A DNA stretch of 9,410 nucleotides from an uncultured Chthonomonas sp. (GCA_903886985.1 CAISOI010000342.1:1-9410), one strand, 5' to 3'. Counted from the first letter of the stretch, positions 1 to 7,926 are shown. Notes: generated by a model not told the origin, from the sequence alone. Translations and numbers: made by a program.

Positions 1-1
1 C

Positions 2-3000
2 GTCGATTCCAATTCGCCTCTTTACAGGCTCCAGTTACGTACACTGCCAATTGGTCCTTACGAGAACCCTCAACTGGCAATACAACAAGGGATGTATAAC
101 CTTGTGGCTCAAACGGATAGCTGGTTAAATCACCGACCACGGGAAGCTGATCTTGATCGACGTAGTCGAGAAACAGGAAATCTGTTGGGTTCGCACTGCA
201 TGGCATGTCATGTACAAGCAGGAGTTCTAGGTGGAGCATTCGCCACTGAAAACGGGTACCGAATTGAAAACAATGTTGCTTTTCGCAATCTTGCCAATAC
301 ACTTTACGAATCACTTCGGCCACTCTCTGACCAGGGTCAAGCCGGAAATAACTCCAGCGTCGCCCCGCTCACGAAAGGTGACGGATTGGCTGGTACAAGA
401 GTCACCGGATATGTCGCCAGTGCTTATGAACGTACAGATGCACCTGCAAAGCTGCATGCACAACAAGTAGTTAGGGCTGCCAATTTTGTTCTTAGTACCC
501 CAGACCCCGACGCTATTAATGCGGCAACAACCGGTTTATTTGCAGGCAAAATCTCGGTAGTTCGATTCTCAAGTGAAACACTAATTGCAGCATGGGAGCG
601 AACGCATAACGAGAAATATCTTCCCGGAATCAAACGGAGGATCAGCTTTACGCTTAATTTCCAACCTGTAATCCTTCATGATTTGGCGAATCGTGTCCTC
701 CTGTTTACGAAAGTTGCCAATAATCCAGCTCTATTGCTTGGGGCCAAATTGGACAAATCGGTGTTGCTTTCAAGCATAAACAGAGATTGCGATAAGATAT
801 TCGCCCTTCAACAAATTGATGCTGGTTGGAGATCAGAATTAGCCATTGTAAAGGCTAAGTTCACGCCCAGTCTTCATATTTCTGATCCCTCTCCTACAGC
901 ATTGGCTCTCTCTGCATTACATTCGGCCAAAAGTAAACATCTGACAAGTCCAAGCATCGATTTCGGAATTACTGCTCTACTTAAAATGCAATATCCTGGC
1001 GGACTTTGGAAGGGTAAGTCAGAAAGTGGTTTTGTTGCGACGGCATTTGCTCTTGATGCCTTATCACGCTACTTTCCGAACAAATCAGTGCGTGGAGCAG
1101 TGATCCCTATTCCCATCTCCGCTCCTAATGCTGGCTCGGTCGCTAGAGCATGGCAGACAGTTGAATTCGGTGAACTCCGACAACCCAAAGACTTAAAAGC
1201 TGTAGTTGCACGCCTAAGTGATCCGGTCAAAATGGTTCGCGAAGCCGCAGTTTCTGCAATGCGACGCTACCTCATGAAGGATGTTGGCTGGGTGGAGTTG
1301 ATTGGTGCAATGCAGAGCCAGGATGACACCACCAGAGAATCCGCTTGGCAGGTAATGCGCATCCGGTTTGATGGTGTTTTACCGTTCAGCCGATTGAGTT
1401 GGGTTATTTTTAACTCCCTTCTGGATCAGGCAATGACCAATGACAAAAGTCCTGGTGTGCGAGCCTGGTCTATGCGTGCAGCGTGGGAGAACTATACTTG
1501 GAATTCTCCGGTACGTCGCACTGTCAATTCGTCCTGGATACATTTACTAGGTCAAACCCAAGTCAACTTTTATGTCGAAAACTCACTGCGATATTTCTCC
1601 CATGCTTTGCTTACACTAAATGGTCATCGAGGTAATTCAAGTGTTCCGCCGCAATATACGACGCTGCCATCACTTTTCTCCGAGATCCAAAGACAAATGC
1701 ACGAAGCAGACGTTCTCACGCGGGACCTACTTGCAATGCGGTTGACTTTAGTTGCAGCAACGTACTTCGGTGAAGCGGGACCAGATGGAGGTCCCGGGCA
1801 GATGGGATATTCTACGCCATTAACAACTGAGCCATTTTCCGAAGCGATAAATAGGTGGATAGATAATGCCGAGAAGACTGGAGATTTAGATGCCCTTGCT
1901 TTGGGGCTAGAGGCTGCATCCGGAGTGCCCAGTACAAAATTGGAAACCCGTATTGTAAAGCTGGCAACCGACGGTCCGGTTGCTACTAGAGAGCTTGCAT
2001 CAAAATCCATTCAGCAATCCGGTCCTTGCAAGCTTACGGCGCTCCGTGAAACTATAATAGATAAGAAAACTGAATTGACGACCGCACTCAACAACAGTGT
2101 GTCAGATCCAGACGCGATACCATTAATAAAGCTCTGGCGAGAGGCAGAGTGGGTTCTTCCCAAGGACTATGGGAATCTACAGCAGTTCTATCAAGAACTC
2201 ATCAAATTATTGACGCACAATGGTAGTGACACCATTTCTTTTGCGGGAGGTGAGATCATATCCCAAAACGAAACTCTCCAAAATGTAAGTGCGGCACAAG
2301 CAATCTTTAACAAAATGTCCCCAGCTTCACCAGCCTTTGCTTTGCCGAATGTTAACTGGGTTTTGGGTTCAGCACAGACTACGCCTGAATCCAAGTCATG
2401 TGCATTGCAACTAATGCTTAAAACCCTGACTTCTAACTCATCTCGGGTTCTCCGGTTGAGGGCGATAACCTTCGCTTCAGAGTACCCATCGAATGCCCTT
2501 CCGGAAGTGCTTCGTGCATTGAATCAACTGTCGAAGAGCCAAAAGTCCATAAGCAATATTGCAAACGCCATCAAATTGCAAAACTCAGTCTATTCGGAGA
2601 TGTTAAAGAAGCGGCTCTCGCCAACAGAACAGGGTCGCCTACCGGAAATAATTGGCTTCAAGAACCTCATAGCTCCGATATTGCTACAAAAGAATCACAG
2701 GGATGGAAAGAGCTGTATGAGCTGTCACGGGGCACCCGGGCGTGTCCCAACAATGCCGCTTTCAAATCCAGATAGTGACGGATTTCGCGTAGAAGCGCTG
2801 ATATCGAATTACAGAGCATTTCGTTCGAGAGTGAATTTTTCCCGTCCGGAAAATAGTCTTTTCGTGACCAAACCATTAAATCTTCAAGATGGTTCGGCAG
2901 ATACCCACCAAGGCGGAAAGCGACTGTATACATCCAATAACGCATACAATGACCTCGTTCAGTGGGCCAAGCAAGTCGCCCAATACAGCCCGATGGGCAA

Positions 3001-3034
3001 AACTAAGGTAAACTCCTTCGGCAGAATAAAATAA
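2..3034 (+). CDS. Large c-type cytochrome with helical repeats (5' end outside window)
   Basis: The reading frame is open from the left edge and ends at TAA 3032-3034, so the N-terminus, including any signal peptide, is missing. The ATG at 92 is probably internal: AAGGG abuts it with no spacer and the frame continues upstream. Residues here are numbered from that Met. Two haem c motifs are visible, CMACH at 36-40 and CMSCH at 875-879. After the second, PENSLF...GGKRLY...LVQWAKQ resembles the C-terminal cytochrome modules common in Planctomycetota. Residues about 265-340 (PSPTALALSALHS, then GLWKGKSESGFVATAFALDA) look like a prenyltransferase/squalene-cyclase alpha/alpha toroid. Residues about 365-430 look like HEAT repeats (DPVKMVREAAVSAMR). 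Haem attachment implies a location outside the cytoplasm. Electron transfer, or scaffolding of an electron-transfer complex, is inference; partner and substrate are unknown. The c-type cytochrome call is solid, the middle domains less so. Confidence 0.75.
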   Translation, partial: VDSNSPLYRLQLRTLPIGPYENPQLAIQQGMYNLVAQTDSWLNHRPREADLDRRSRETGNLLGSHCMACHVQAGVLGGAFATENGYRIENNVAFRNLANTLYESLRPLSDQGQAGNNSSVAPLTKGDGLAGTRVTGYVASAYERTDAPAKLHAQQVVRAANFVLSTPDPDAINAATTGLFAGKISVVRFSSETLIAAWERTHNEKYLPGIKRRISFTLNFQPVILHDLANRVLLFTKVANNPALLLGAKLDKSVLLSSINRDCDKIFALQQIDAGWRSELAIVKAKFTPSLHISDPSPTALALSALHSAKSKHLTSPSIDFGITALLKMQYPGGLWKGKSESGFVATAFALDALSRYFPNKSVRGAVIPIPISAPNAGSVARAWQTVEFGELRQPKDLKAVVARLSDPVKMVREAAVSAMRRYLMKDVGWVELIGAMQSQDDTTRESAWQVMRIRFDGVLPFSRLSWVIFNSLLDQAMTNDKSPGVRAWSMRAAWENYTWNSPVRRTVNSSWIHLLGQTQVNFYVENSLRYFSHALLTLNGHRGNSSVPPQYTTLPSLFSEIQRQMHEADVLTRDLLAMRLTLVAATYFGEAGPDGGPGQMGYSTPLTTEPFSEAINRWIDNAEKTGDLDALALGLEAASGVPSTKLETRIVKLATDGPVATRELASKSIQQSGPCKLTALRETIIDKKTELTTALNNSVSDPDAIPLIKLWREAEWVLPKDYGNLQQFYQELIKLLTHNGSDTISFAGGEIISQNETLQNVSAAQAIFNKMSPASPAFALPNVNWVLGSAQTTPESKSCALQLMLKTLTSNSSRVLRLRAITFASEYPSNALPEVLRALNQLSKSQKSISNIANAIKLQNSVYSEMLKKRLSPTEQGRLPEIIGFKNLIAPILLQKNHRDGKSCMSCHGAPGRVPTMPLSNPDSDGFRVEALISNYRAFRSRVNFSRPENSLFVTKPLNLQDGSADTHQGGKRLYTSNNAYNDLVQWAKQVAQYSPMGKTKVNSFGRIK

Positions 3035-3037
3035 AGC

Positions 3038-3067
3038 GTGACAAAGGACAGCAAGGTCCGCTAAGAT
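3038..3067 (+). promoter_or_regulatory. Probable sigma-70-type promoter of the DEAD-box gene
   Basis: A GTGACA -35-like hexamer (3038-3043, five of six matches to TTGACA) is followed after 18 bases by TAAGAT (3062-3067, four of six matches to TATAAT). It starts just after the stop codon of the cytochrome gene and would give a leader of about 25 bases. No convincing terminator separates the two genes: the only hairpin, GGAC/GTCC at 3046-3059, is weak, so read-through is also possible. Confidence 0.5.
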
Positions 3068-3097
3068 AGATACCCGCCGAGTGCGGAAGGAGTTTTG

Positions 3098-4942
3098 ATG
3101 GCAAAGCGTAAAGAAAAAGTGCAACCCGAGGTTGTACTTGATAATGTAACTGAAAACATTGTGGATGTTATGCCCGTAGCATTTACTGAACTTGGACTTA
3201 ATGAATCGATTTTGAAGGCTATTTCGGACGCCGGATTTGAAGCACCCACGCCTATTCAAGCACAGGCGATCCCGGTAATGTTGAGCGGCAAAGATATGAT
3301 TGGGCAAGCACAGACCGGTACCGGCAAGACTGCGGCATTCGGACTACCCATCATTCAGAGGATCGATCTATCGCGACGAGAGCCGCAGGCGCTCGTGTTG
3401 TGTCCGACCCGAGAATTGGCAGTACAGGTTGCAGGCGAAATACACAACCTCGCGAAACACAGCAATGTAAGAATTGTTCCTGTTTATGGTGGCCAGCCAA
3501 TTGATCGTCAATACCGTGCCTTGAAAGATGGAGCACAAATCGTTGTTGGTACACCGGGCCGTGTGCTAGATCATATTCGCCGCGGATCATTGAACCTTTC
3601 TACGGTTAGCATTGGAGTTCTGGACGAAGCAGACGAAATGCTGGCGTTGGGATTTATCGAAGATATGGAAGCGATCCTAGCAGGATTGCCAGACCATCGA
3701 CAGGTTGCTCTGTTTTCTGCGACTATGCCGCCTCGTATTGCCGCACTTGCAAAGAATTTCCTCAAAGATGCTATTCGCATCTCTATTGAGCCAAAGCGAA
3801 GAACTGTCGAAAAAATCGAACAGTCCTATTACGATGTTCCACCGGGAAAGAAAATGGAAGCCCTCGCGAGAGTGCTTGACATGGAGACTCCGGGACCGAC
3901 CATCGTATTCTGCCGAACACGGAAAGAGACCGATGAGCTCGCCGACTCACTGCGAGTGCGCGGGTATAGCGCCGAAGCTCTACACGGTGATATGGCTCAG
4001 ACCGAGCGCGAACGCGTTCTACGACGATTCCGTGAAGGACAATGCGATTTGCTGGTTGCCACAGATGTTGCTGCCCGCGGACTTGATATCGAAACTGTTA
4101 CACACGTAATCAATTACGATATTCCCTGGGACGTCGAACAGTATATTCACCGAGTGGGTCGAACCGCTCGGGCCGGACGCACCGGAGACGCAATCACACT
4201 TGTTGAACCCCGGGATCGACGACAGCTTAAACAGTTGGAATTCTTGCTTGGCACCGCAATCAAGCGAACCAAAATTCCTACAGCAGCTGACATCTCTGCT
4301 CGGCGAAGAGAATTATTTAAAGATGCTCTTCTTGAAACTCTTGCTGCCGGTGAATTCACGACGCAACTAACCACCGTTGAAGAATTGGCAGATCAGTATG
4401 ACGTTGCCGAGGTCGCTGCGGCAGCTTTGCATATCCTGTGGGATAGCTGGGCTGGAACGGCGGCAGACATGGAACAAGAAATCGCTGCAGACGTAGAACA
4501 ACCAGAAGCTGGAATGACTCGGATCTTCATCGGCATGGGTCGCCAAGATGGTCTCCGCCCTGGTGACCTTGTTGGCGCCATTACGAACGAAGTCGGTATT
4601 CCTGGAAAGTCAGTCGGCGCAATCGATATTCTGGATCGCACTGCGTTTGTCGAAGTACCATCTGCAAATGCCCCGGCTGTTGTAGAAGCGCTTGCGAATA
4701 CTCGCATTCGTGGAAAGAAGCCGCAGGTAATGGTTGCAAAGCCGAAAGATGGAGCGCGACGCTATGAATCAGGTCCATCCACACGGTCGGGTGGCAGTGA
4801 TGGTGGAAGTCGATATCGTGGCGGCGGCGGTGGTGGCAATAGCGGTGGTGACGGCGGTCGCTATCGAGGCGGCAGTAGCAGCGGTAGTGGTGGAAGCGGC
4901 GGAAGCTCCGGCGGTGACCAGAAGCGCCGATCCCGCAAATAG
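3098..4942 (+). CDS. deaD: ATP-dependent DEAD-box RNA helicase, DeaD/CsdA type
   Basis: This 614-residue protein is close to the length of E. coli DeaD. The start is ATG 3098, five bases after an AGGAG ribosome site (3088-3092); a TTG just before it is not needed. Motifs in order: Q motif around 47-59, AQTGTGKT (motif I, 71-78), PTRELA (103-108), TPGR (152-155), DEAD (176-179), SAT (207-209), ATDVAARGLD (motif V, 311-320) and HRVGRTARAG (motif VI, 341-350). A DbpA-like RNA-binding domain lies at about 473-548 (MTRIFIGMGRQDG...). The tail from about 557 is rich in Gly, Ser and Arg and holds two RYRGG units, an RGG-type RNA-binding tail. The family unwinds RNA duplexes in ribosome assembly, mRNA decay and cold adaptation. 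All catalytic motifs are intact. Confidence is high for the family and slightly lower for the symbol, because DeaD and related helicases intergrade. Confidence 0.93.
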   Translation: MAKRKEKVQPEVVLDNVTENIVDVMPVAFTELGLNESILKAISDAGFEAPTPIQAQAIPVMLSGKDMIGQAQTGTGKTAAFGLPIIQRIDLSRREPQALVLCPTRELAVQVAGEIHNLAKHSNVRIVPVYGGQPIDRQYRALKDGAQIVVGTPGRVLDHIRRGSLNLSTVSIGVLDEADEMLALGFIEDMEAILAGLPDHRQVALFSATMPPRIAALAKNFLKDAIRISIEPKRRTVEKIEQSYYDVPPGKKMEALARVLDMETPGPTIVFCRTRKETDELADSLRVRGYSAEALHGDMAQTERERVLRRFREGQCDLLVATDVAARGLDIETVTHVINYDIPWDVEQYIHRVGRTARAGRTGDAITLVEPRDRRQLKQLEFLLGTAIKRTKIPTAADISARRRELFKDALLETLAAGEFTTQLTTVEELADQYDVAEVAAAALHILWDSWAGTAADMEQEIAADVEQPEAGMTRIFIGMGRQDGLRPGDLVGAITNEVGIPGKSVGAIDILDRTAFVEVPSANAPAVVEALANTRIRGKKPQVMVAKPKDGARRYESGPSTRSGGSDGGSRYRGGGGGGNSGGDGGRYRGGSSSGSGGSGGSSGGDQKRRSRK

Positions 4943-4949
4943 TCGAATT

Positions 4950-4981
4950 GGTAGTGAGCGGTCATTCGCTCACTACCCTTT
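4950..4981 (+). terminator. Intrinsic terminator after the DEAD-box gene (first of two)
   Basis: A perfect 11-bp stem, GGTAGTGAGCG (4950-4960) with CGCTCACTACC (4967-4977), encloses a 6-base loop and is followed by CTTT. It lies eight bases past the helicase stop codon. Confidence 0.85.
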
Positions 4982-4988
4982 ACACACT

Positions 4989-5010
4989 CTTCAGGCAACT
5001 GAAGATTTTT
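4989..5010 (+). terminator. Second, tandem intrinsic terminator after the DEAD-box gene
   Basis: The stem CTTCAG (4989-4994) / CTGAAG (4999-5004) has a GCAA loop of the stable GNRA class and is followed by ATTTTT. It is shorter than the first terminator but has the better T tract. Together the two should isolate the helicase transcript from the ApbE gene. Confidence 0.7.
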
Positions 5011-5056
5011 AACACTGCTTCAACCAATCACTGAATGATTAGCGTATTAAGGGTAT

Positions 5057-6169
5057 ATGTTTAATATCATCTTCGGATCAGCACTGTTGAAATGGCTCGA
5101 ACGGCTCGCTGACAGTGATGAACAATCGAATCAAACTACTCTTCCATATCAAGCTCCCCCTGAGATCGCACAATCCTACAACCCCAACCAAATAGATTTG
5201 AGCTGTTACGACATTGCGCCTCCTAAGGAAATAGTTGAGTATTTCTATCCCAGATTACAACGTCAGGCTATGGGCTGCCAGTTTGAAATATTCCTCGCAG
5301 GCATCGGTCGAGACCAAATGATCTTTGCGGGAGAAGAAGCCCTAGAAGAGATTACAAGATTGGACGCACAGTTAAGTCACTATCGGGATGAAAGTGACAT
5401 TACTCGTTTGAATCTTCACGCCTGTGAGCAATGGGTCCGGTTGGAACCCCAATTGTATCACTTGATCAAAGACTGCCTCCGTATCAGTTCTGAAACTGAA
5501 GGTGCCTTTGACATAACTGCCGGTCCGCTGGTAAAAATCTGGGGGTTCTATCGGGGCGAGGGCCGCATACCGACTATAGACGAAATTTGCAACACACTCG
5601 CAAAGGTCGGTTTTTATCGAATAATGACTGATGACGAGGACCAGTTAATATACTTCGCCACTGAGGGCATGGAGATATCTCTGGGAGCGGTCGGTAAAGG
5701 CTATGCTTTAGATCGTGCCGCCACGATCCTGAAAATGTACGGAGCAGAAAATGCCGTTATTCACGGAGGGCAAAGCTCCATATATGCTATGGGCGCTCCT
5801 CCCGACAAAATGGCCTGGGAATTGATCATAAAAGATCCTCGCGACCATGAAACTCCCATAGAGGTTGTATATCTCAAAGACGAAGCGCTATCTACATCGG
5901 GTAATTATGAGCAGTACTTCGAAATGAATGGCAAGCGATACTCTCACATCATCGACCCACTAACTGGGCAACCCACGCAAGGAATGATCAGCGTATCTGT
6001 CATTGCACCCACTGGGGCGGAAAGCGATGCACTTTCAACTGCATTCTTTGTTCTCGGCAGAGAACGGACGGAAGAAATTTGTCACACTCGGCCGGACCTC
6101 CGTGTCATAATGTTGGAAGAAGATGGGTCAGACTCCATCTTGGTTTCTAGGTTTGGCTTTAACAATTGA
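5057..6169 (+). CDS. apbE: ApbE-family FAD:protein FMN transferase
   Basis: This 370-residue protein should move FMN from FAD onto Thr/Ser of target flavoproteins in a Mg-dependent reaction, as known for ApbE. Visible motifs: QAMGCQFEI (70-78), LSHYRDESDITRLN (106-119), FDITAGPL and WGF (151-164), SLGAVGKGYALDRA (208-221), HGGQSSIYAMG (236-246), ALSTSGNYEQYF (277-288), YSHIIDPLTG (295-304) and ESDALSTAFFVLG (322-334). The last contains the Asp (324) and Thr (328) expected to bind the metal. ATG 5057 follows a weak AAGGG site. The first 65 or so residues are an extension without a lipobox or clear signal peptide, so the usual periplasmic lipoprotein location is not supported. Position 74 is Cys where Thr is common. 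No flavinylated partner (NqrC, RnfG or another FMN_bind protein) is in view. No convincing promoter was seen in 5011-5056. Confidence 0.9.
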   Translation: MFNIIFGSALLKWLERLADSDEQSNQTTLPYQAPPEIAQSYNPNQIDLSCYDIAPPKEIVEYFYPRLQRQAMGCQFEIFLAGIGRDQMIFAGEEALEEITRLDAQLSHYRDESDITRLNLHACEQWVRLEPQLYHLIKDCLRISSETEGAFDITAGPLVKIWGFYRGEGRIPTIDEICNTLAKVGFYRIMTDDEDQLIYFATEGMEISLGAVGKGYALDRAATILKMYGAENAVIHGGQSSIYAMGAPPDKMAWELIIKDPRDHETPIEVVYLKDEALSTSGNYEQYFEMNGKRYSHIIDPLTGQPTQGMISVSVIAPTGAESDALSTAFFVLGRERTEEICHTRPDLRVIMLEEDGSDSILVSRFGFNN

Positions 6170-6178
6170 TATGGATTG

Positions 6179-6198
6179 TATAATTTTGACGTAAAATT
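6179..6198 (+). promoter_or_regulatory. -10 box and overlapping AT-rich dyad before the Gfo/Idh/MocA gene
   Basis: A perfect TATAAT lies at 6179-6184. The best -35 candidate, TTGGCT (6153-6158), is inside the end of apbE and 20 bases away, so it is poor. A 17-base inverted repeat, AATTTTGACGTAAAATT (6182-6198, arms of six bases), overlaps the -10 and the expected start of transcription, a typical operator position. The predicted leader is about 70 bases. No terminator separates this gene from apbE, so co-transcription over the 92-base gap is also possible. Confidence 0.4.
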
Positions 6199-6261
6199 GC
6201 ACTGCGGATCGAAAGCGGCCAATCACATTGTTGTGTATTCCATTCAGAACGGAGAGAGCTC

Positions 6262-7587
6262 ATGGCAGATATTGAACGACAGCCTCACATCGCATTTACA
6301 CCGGACAACGTAAACCGTCGAGAATTCTTGCAAGGAACATCTGCAATCGCAGGAGCGTTTGGTTTGAGTCTCACAGAATGGGCACGTGCAGAGGAACGCA
6401 GACAGGAGTCCCGCAAGGACGCTCGCCCCGTAAAGTGTGCGTTTATTGGTGTAGGTGATCAAGGGTACGGTACTGATTTCAAAGCAGCCCTAACCGTCCC
6501 CGGTGTTGAAATGGTTGCCGTTTGCGATATTTACAAGCCCTATTTGGATCGAGCACAAAAAGATGTCCCCGGCGCGAAGGTATACACCGATTATCGCGAG
6601 GTCATGGACCGAAAAGATATCGAGGCAGTTCTGATTGCTACCCCACTCTACATGCATGCGCCCATTACTATTGCCGCGCTACAGTCTGGTAAACATGTCT
6701 TTTGCGAGAAGATGATGGCGCATAACATCTCCGATGCAAAGAAAATGGCACGCGCATCTATAAGCAACAAGCGGGTGCTTCAAATAGGGCATCAACGTCG
6801 TGCAAACATTATGTACAACCATGCATGGGAACTTCTTCATGAGAAGAAAGTCTGTGGCCAAATTACACATGTTCGTGCCCAATGGAACCGAAACGGAAAC
6901 TGGCGCAAAGCCCCCCTACCCGGAATGGATGATCGACATCGAAACTGGCGAATGTACCGAGAATATTCACATGGCCTTATGTCTGAACTCGGAACGCATC
7001 AGATTCACGCTGTAAACTGGTTCCTTGGTTCTGCCCCGATCGCCGTGGTCGGGATGGGTGGTATTGACTACTGGAAAGATGGTCGTGAAGTCTTTGATAA
7101 TGTCGAAGTCATCTTCGAATACCCGGGTGGGGTGAAGCTAAACTACACATCCATTACGACAAATCAGTACGACGGATACTATGAGCAATATATGGGCAAA
7201 GACGGAACGTTGCTCATCTCGGAGGAGAAGGAAACTCCCAGTTCTTACTTCCGTGAGCCAACAGCTCCAGTTGAAGATTGGATGAAGCAGTCTGCTACAG
7301 CGCAAAAAGGCAAGCACAATGAATCGGGTTTAAAACTCGATCCTGAAGCAACGAAGAAGATCAAGCCCGGCACCAAGGTTGGAGAAAAGACACTGATGAC
7401 TGCTTCGTCTGGAAAGACGAGTTATCAGTTGGAGATGGAAGACTTCTTTGCGGCAATTCGTACCGGCTCTCCAGTTACTTGCGATTGGAAAGAAGCTCTT
7501 GGATGTTGCGCTGCCGCTGTAAAAGCGAATGAAGCGATGGACAAGAAAACGCGGATCGAAATAACCCCCGACATGGTGAGCTTGTAG
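6262..7587 (+). CDS. Gfo/Idh/MocA family oxidoreductase with Tat signal
   Basis: This 441-residue protein is a probable NAD(P)-dependent sugar or cyclitol dehydrogenase or a related enzyme. ATG 6262 follows GGAG (6251-6254) by seven bases. A twin-arginine signal is visible: NRREFLQ (18-24), then a weakly hydrophobic stretch ending in ARA, with cleavage likely after Ala43. The Rossmann fold begins at about 57 with GVGDQGYG (63-70), and Asp89 ends the second strand. CEKM (148-151) is the family's EKP-like motif with Lys150. SELGTHQIHAVNW (241-253) carries the acidic residue and His pair of the catalytic region. GIDYWKDG (in the 260s-270s) and GYYEQYMGKDGTLL belong to the C-terminal sheet domain. 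Tat export of the folded enzyme with bound cofactor is typical of this family in Planctomycetota and Armatimonadota. It does not resemble the GH109 branch as I remember it. The substrate cannot be read from the sequence. Confidence 0.88.
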   Translation: MADIERQPHIAFTPDNVNRREFLQGTSAIAGAFGLSLTEWARAEERRQESRKDARPVKCAFIGVGDQGYGTDFKAALTVPGVEMVAVCDIYKPYLDRAQKDVPGAKVYTDYREVMDRKDIEAVLIATPLYMHAPITIAALQSGKHVFCEKMMAHNISDAKKMARASISNKRVLQIGHQRRANIMYNHAWELLHEKKVCGQITHVRAQWNRNGNWRKAPLPGMDDRHRNWRMYREYSHGLMSELGTHQIHAVNWFLGSAPIAVVGMGGIDYWKDGREVFDNVEVIFEYPGGVKLNYTSITTNQYDGYYEQYMGKDGTLLISEEKETPSSYFREPTAPVEDWMKQSATAQKGKHNESGLKLDPEATKKIKPGTKVGEKTLMTASSGKTSYQLEMEDFFAAIRTGSPVTCDWKEALGCCAAAVKANEAMDKKTRIEITPDMVSL

Positions 7588-7616
7588 TCGCCAGTCGTTA
7601 GTTACAGAATACGGAA

Positions 7617-7655
7617 GAATGGGGCCGGTCCAGATTTGGACCGGTCTCATTTCGT
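7617..7655. terminator. Shared terminator between the convergent oxidoreductase and S4-protein genes
   Basis: GGGGCCGGTCC (7621-7631) pairs with GGACCGGTCTC (7638-7648) around a 6-base loop, with two G-U pairs. A/T-rich flanks (GAAT before, ATTTCGTTT after) extend the stem and supply a U-rich 3' end. On the - strand the two wobble positions become mismatches, but the 7-bp core remains and is followed by ATTCTTC. It therefore probably serves both genes, more strongly on the + strand. Confidence 0.75.
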
Positions 7656-7656
7656 T

Positions 7657-7890
7657 TCAAGAAGAACTTTTTACAATTTTGAATTTACCTAGCTGAGGCA
7701 GTTCGATCTCATCGTCAACTCGAATTTTACGTCCTCGCCTTGCATCCTCTTCGCCGTTAACAACGGGGGTGTTTTCTGCCAGGTAGAACTTGGCTTCCCC
7801 ACCCGTCCCAATGGCACCAGCTAATTTAAGCAGCTGACCAAGGGTAATAAACTCGTCATCGATCTCTATGTCTTTCACTTTTCTACTCAT
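7657..7890 (-). CDS. yaaA: Small S4-domain RNA-binding protein, YaaA/RlbA type
   Basis: This 77-residue protein consists almost only of an S4 RNA-binding fold. The segments ITLGQLLKLAGAIGTGGEAK, VVNGEEDARRGRKI and DEIELPQLGKFKIV follow the Bacillus YaaA pattern closely, including the conserved GG-x-AK, VNGE and RRGRK positions that contact RNA. The family acts in the cytoplasm and is linked to ribosome or RNA binding. The frame can extend to a TTG at 7911. The ATG at 7890 is preferred because the family starts about here and the upstream promoter would leave the TTG a leader of only about nine bases. Neither start has a clear Shine-Dalgarno sequence. The gene is divergent from gyrA and convergent with the oxidoreductase. 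Elsewhere yaaA sits between dnaN and recF, close to the gyrase genes, so the location supports the identification. Confidence 0.85.
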   Translation of the reverse strand: MSRKVKDIEIDDEFITLGQLLKLAGAIGTGGEAKFYLAENTPVVNGEEDARRGRKIRVDDEIELPQLGKFKIVKSSS

Positions 7891-7926
7891 TTCATCAGAA
7901 GCTTCTGCCAATGCAGTTACGGGAAG

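Noticed and set aside
92..94. ATG 92 as the true start of the cytochrome gene
   Set aside because: The frame is open to the window edge, AAGGG abuts the ATG with no spacing, and a haem protein would need a signal peptide that is not seen here.
1624..2010. A 128-codon - strand ORF inside the cytochrome gene
   Set aside because: Antisense shadow of an unbroken coding frame; Ser/Ala-rich product with no family resemblance.
2876..3307. A 143-codon - strand ORF across the cytochrome/helicase junction
   Set aside because: It lies opposite two well-supported coding regions and the helicase promoter, and its product shows no recognisable motif.
4791..4915. GGT/GGC-rich tract as a tandem DNA repeat or CRISPR-like array
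   Set aside because: It is simply the coding of the helicase Gly/Arg-rich tail; units are irregular and there are no spacers.
4734..5012. A 92-codon + strand ORF with a Val/Ala-rich product overlapping the helicase end
   Set aside because: It is the shifted reading of the Gly-rich tail (GGT/GGC codons read as GTG/GCG) and runs through both terminators; no ribosome site or independent support.
6186..6214. TTGACG at 6186-6191 as a -35 for the oxidoreductase
   Set aside because: No acceptable -10 hexamer occurs 16-18 bases downstream; the upstream TATAAT is a better candidate.
7330..7650. A 106-codon - strand ORF at the end of the oxidoreductase gene
   Set aside because: It covers the conserved end of the + strand gene and starts inside the shared terminator hairpin; no motif.
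7891..7911. TTG 7911 as the start of the S4 protein
   Set aside because: It would add seven residues not typical of the family, has no ribosome site, and lies only about nine bases after the predicted transcription start.
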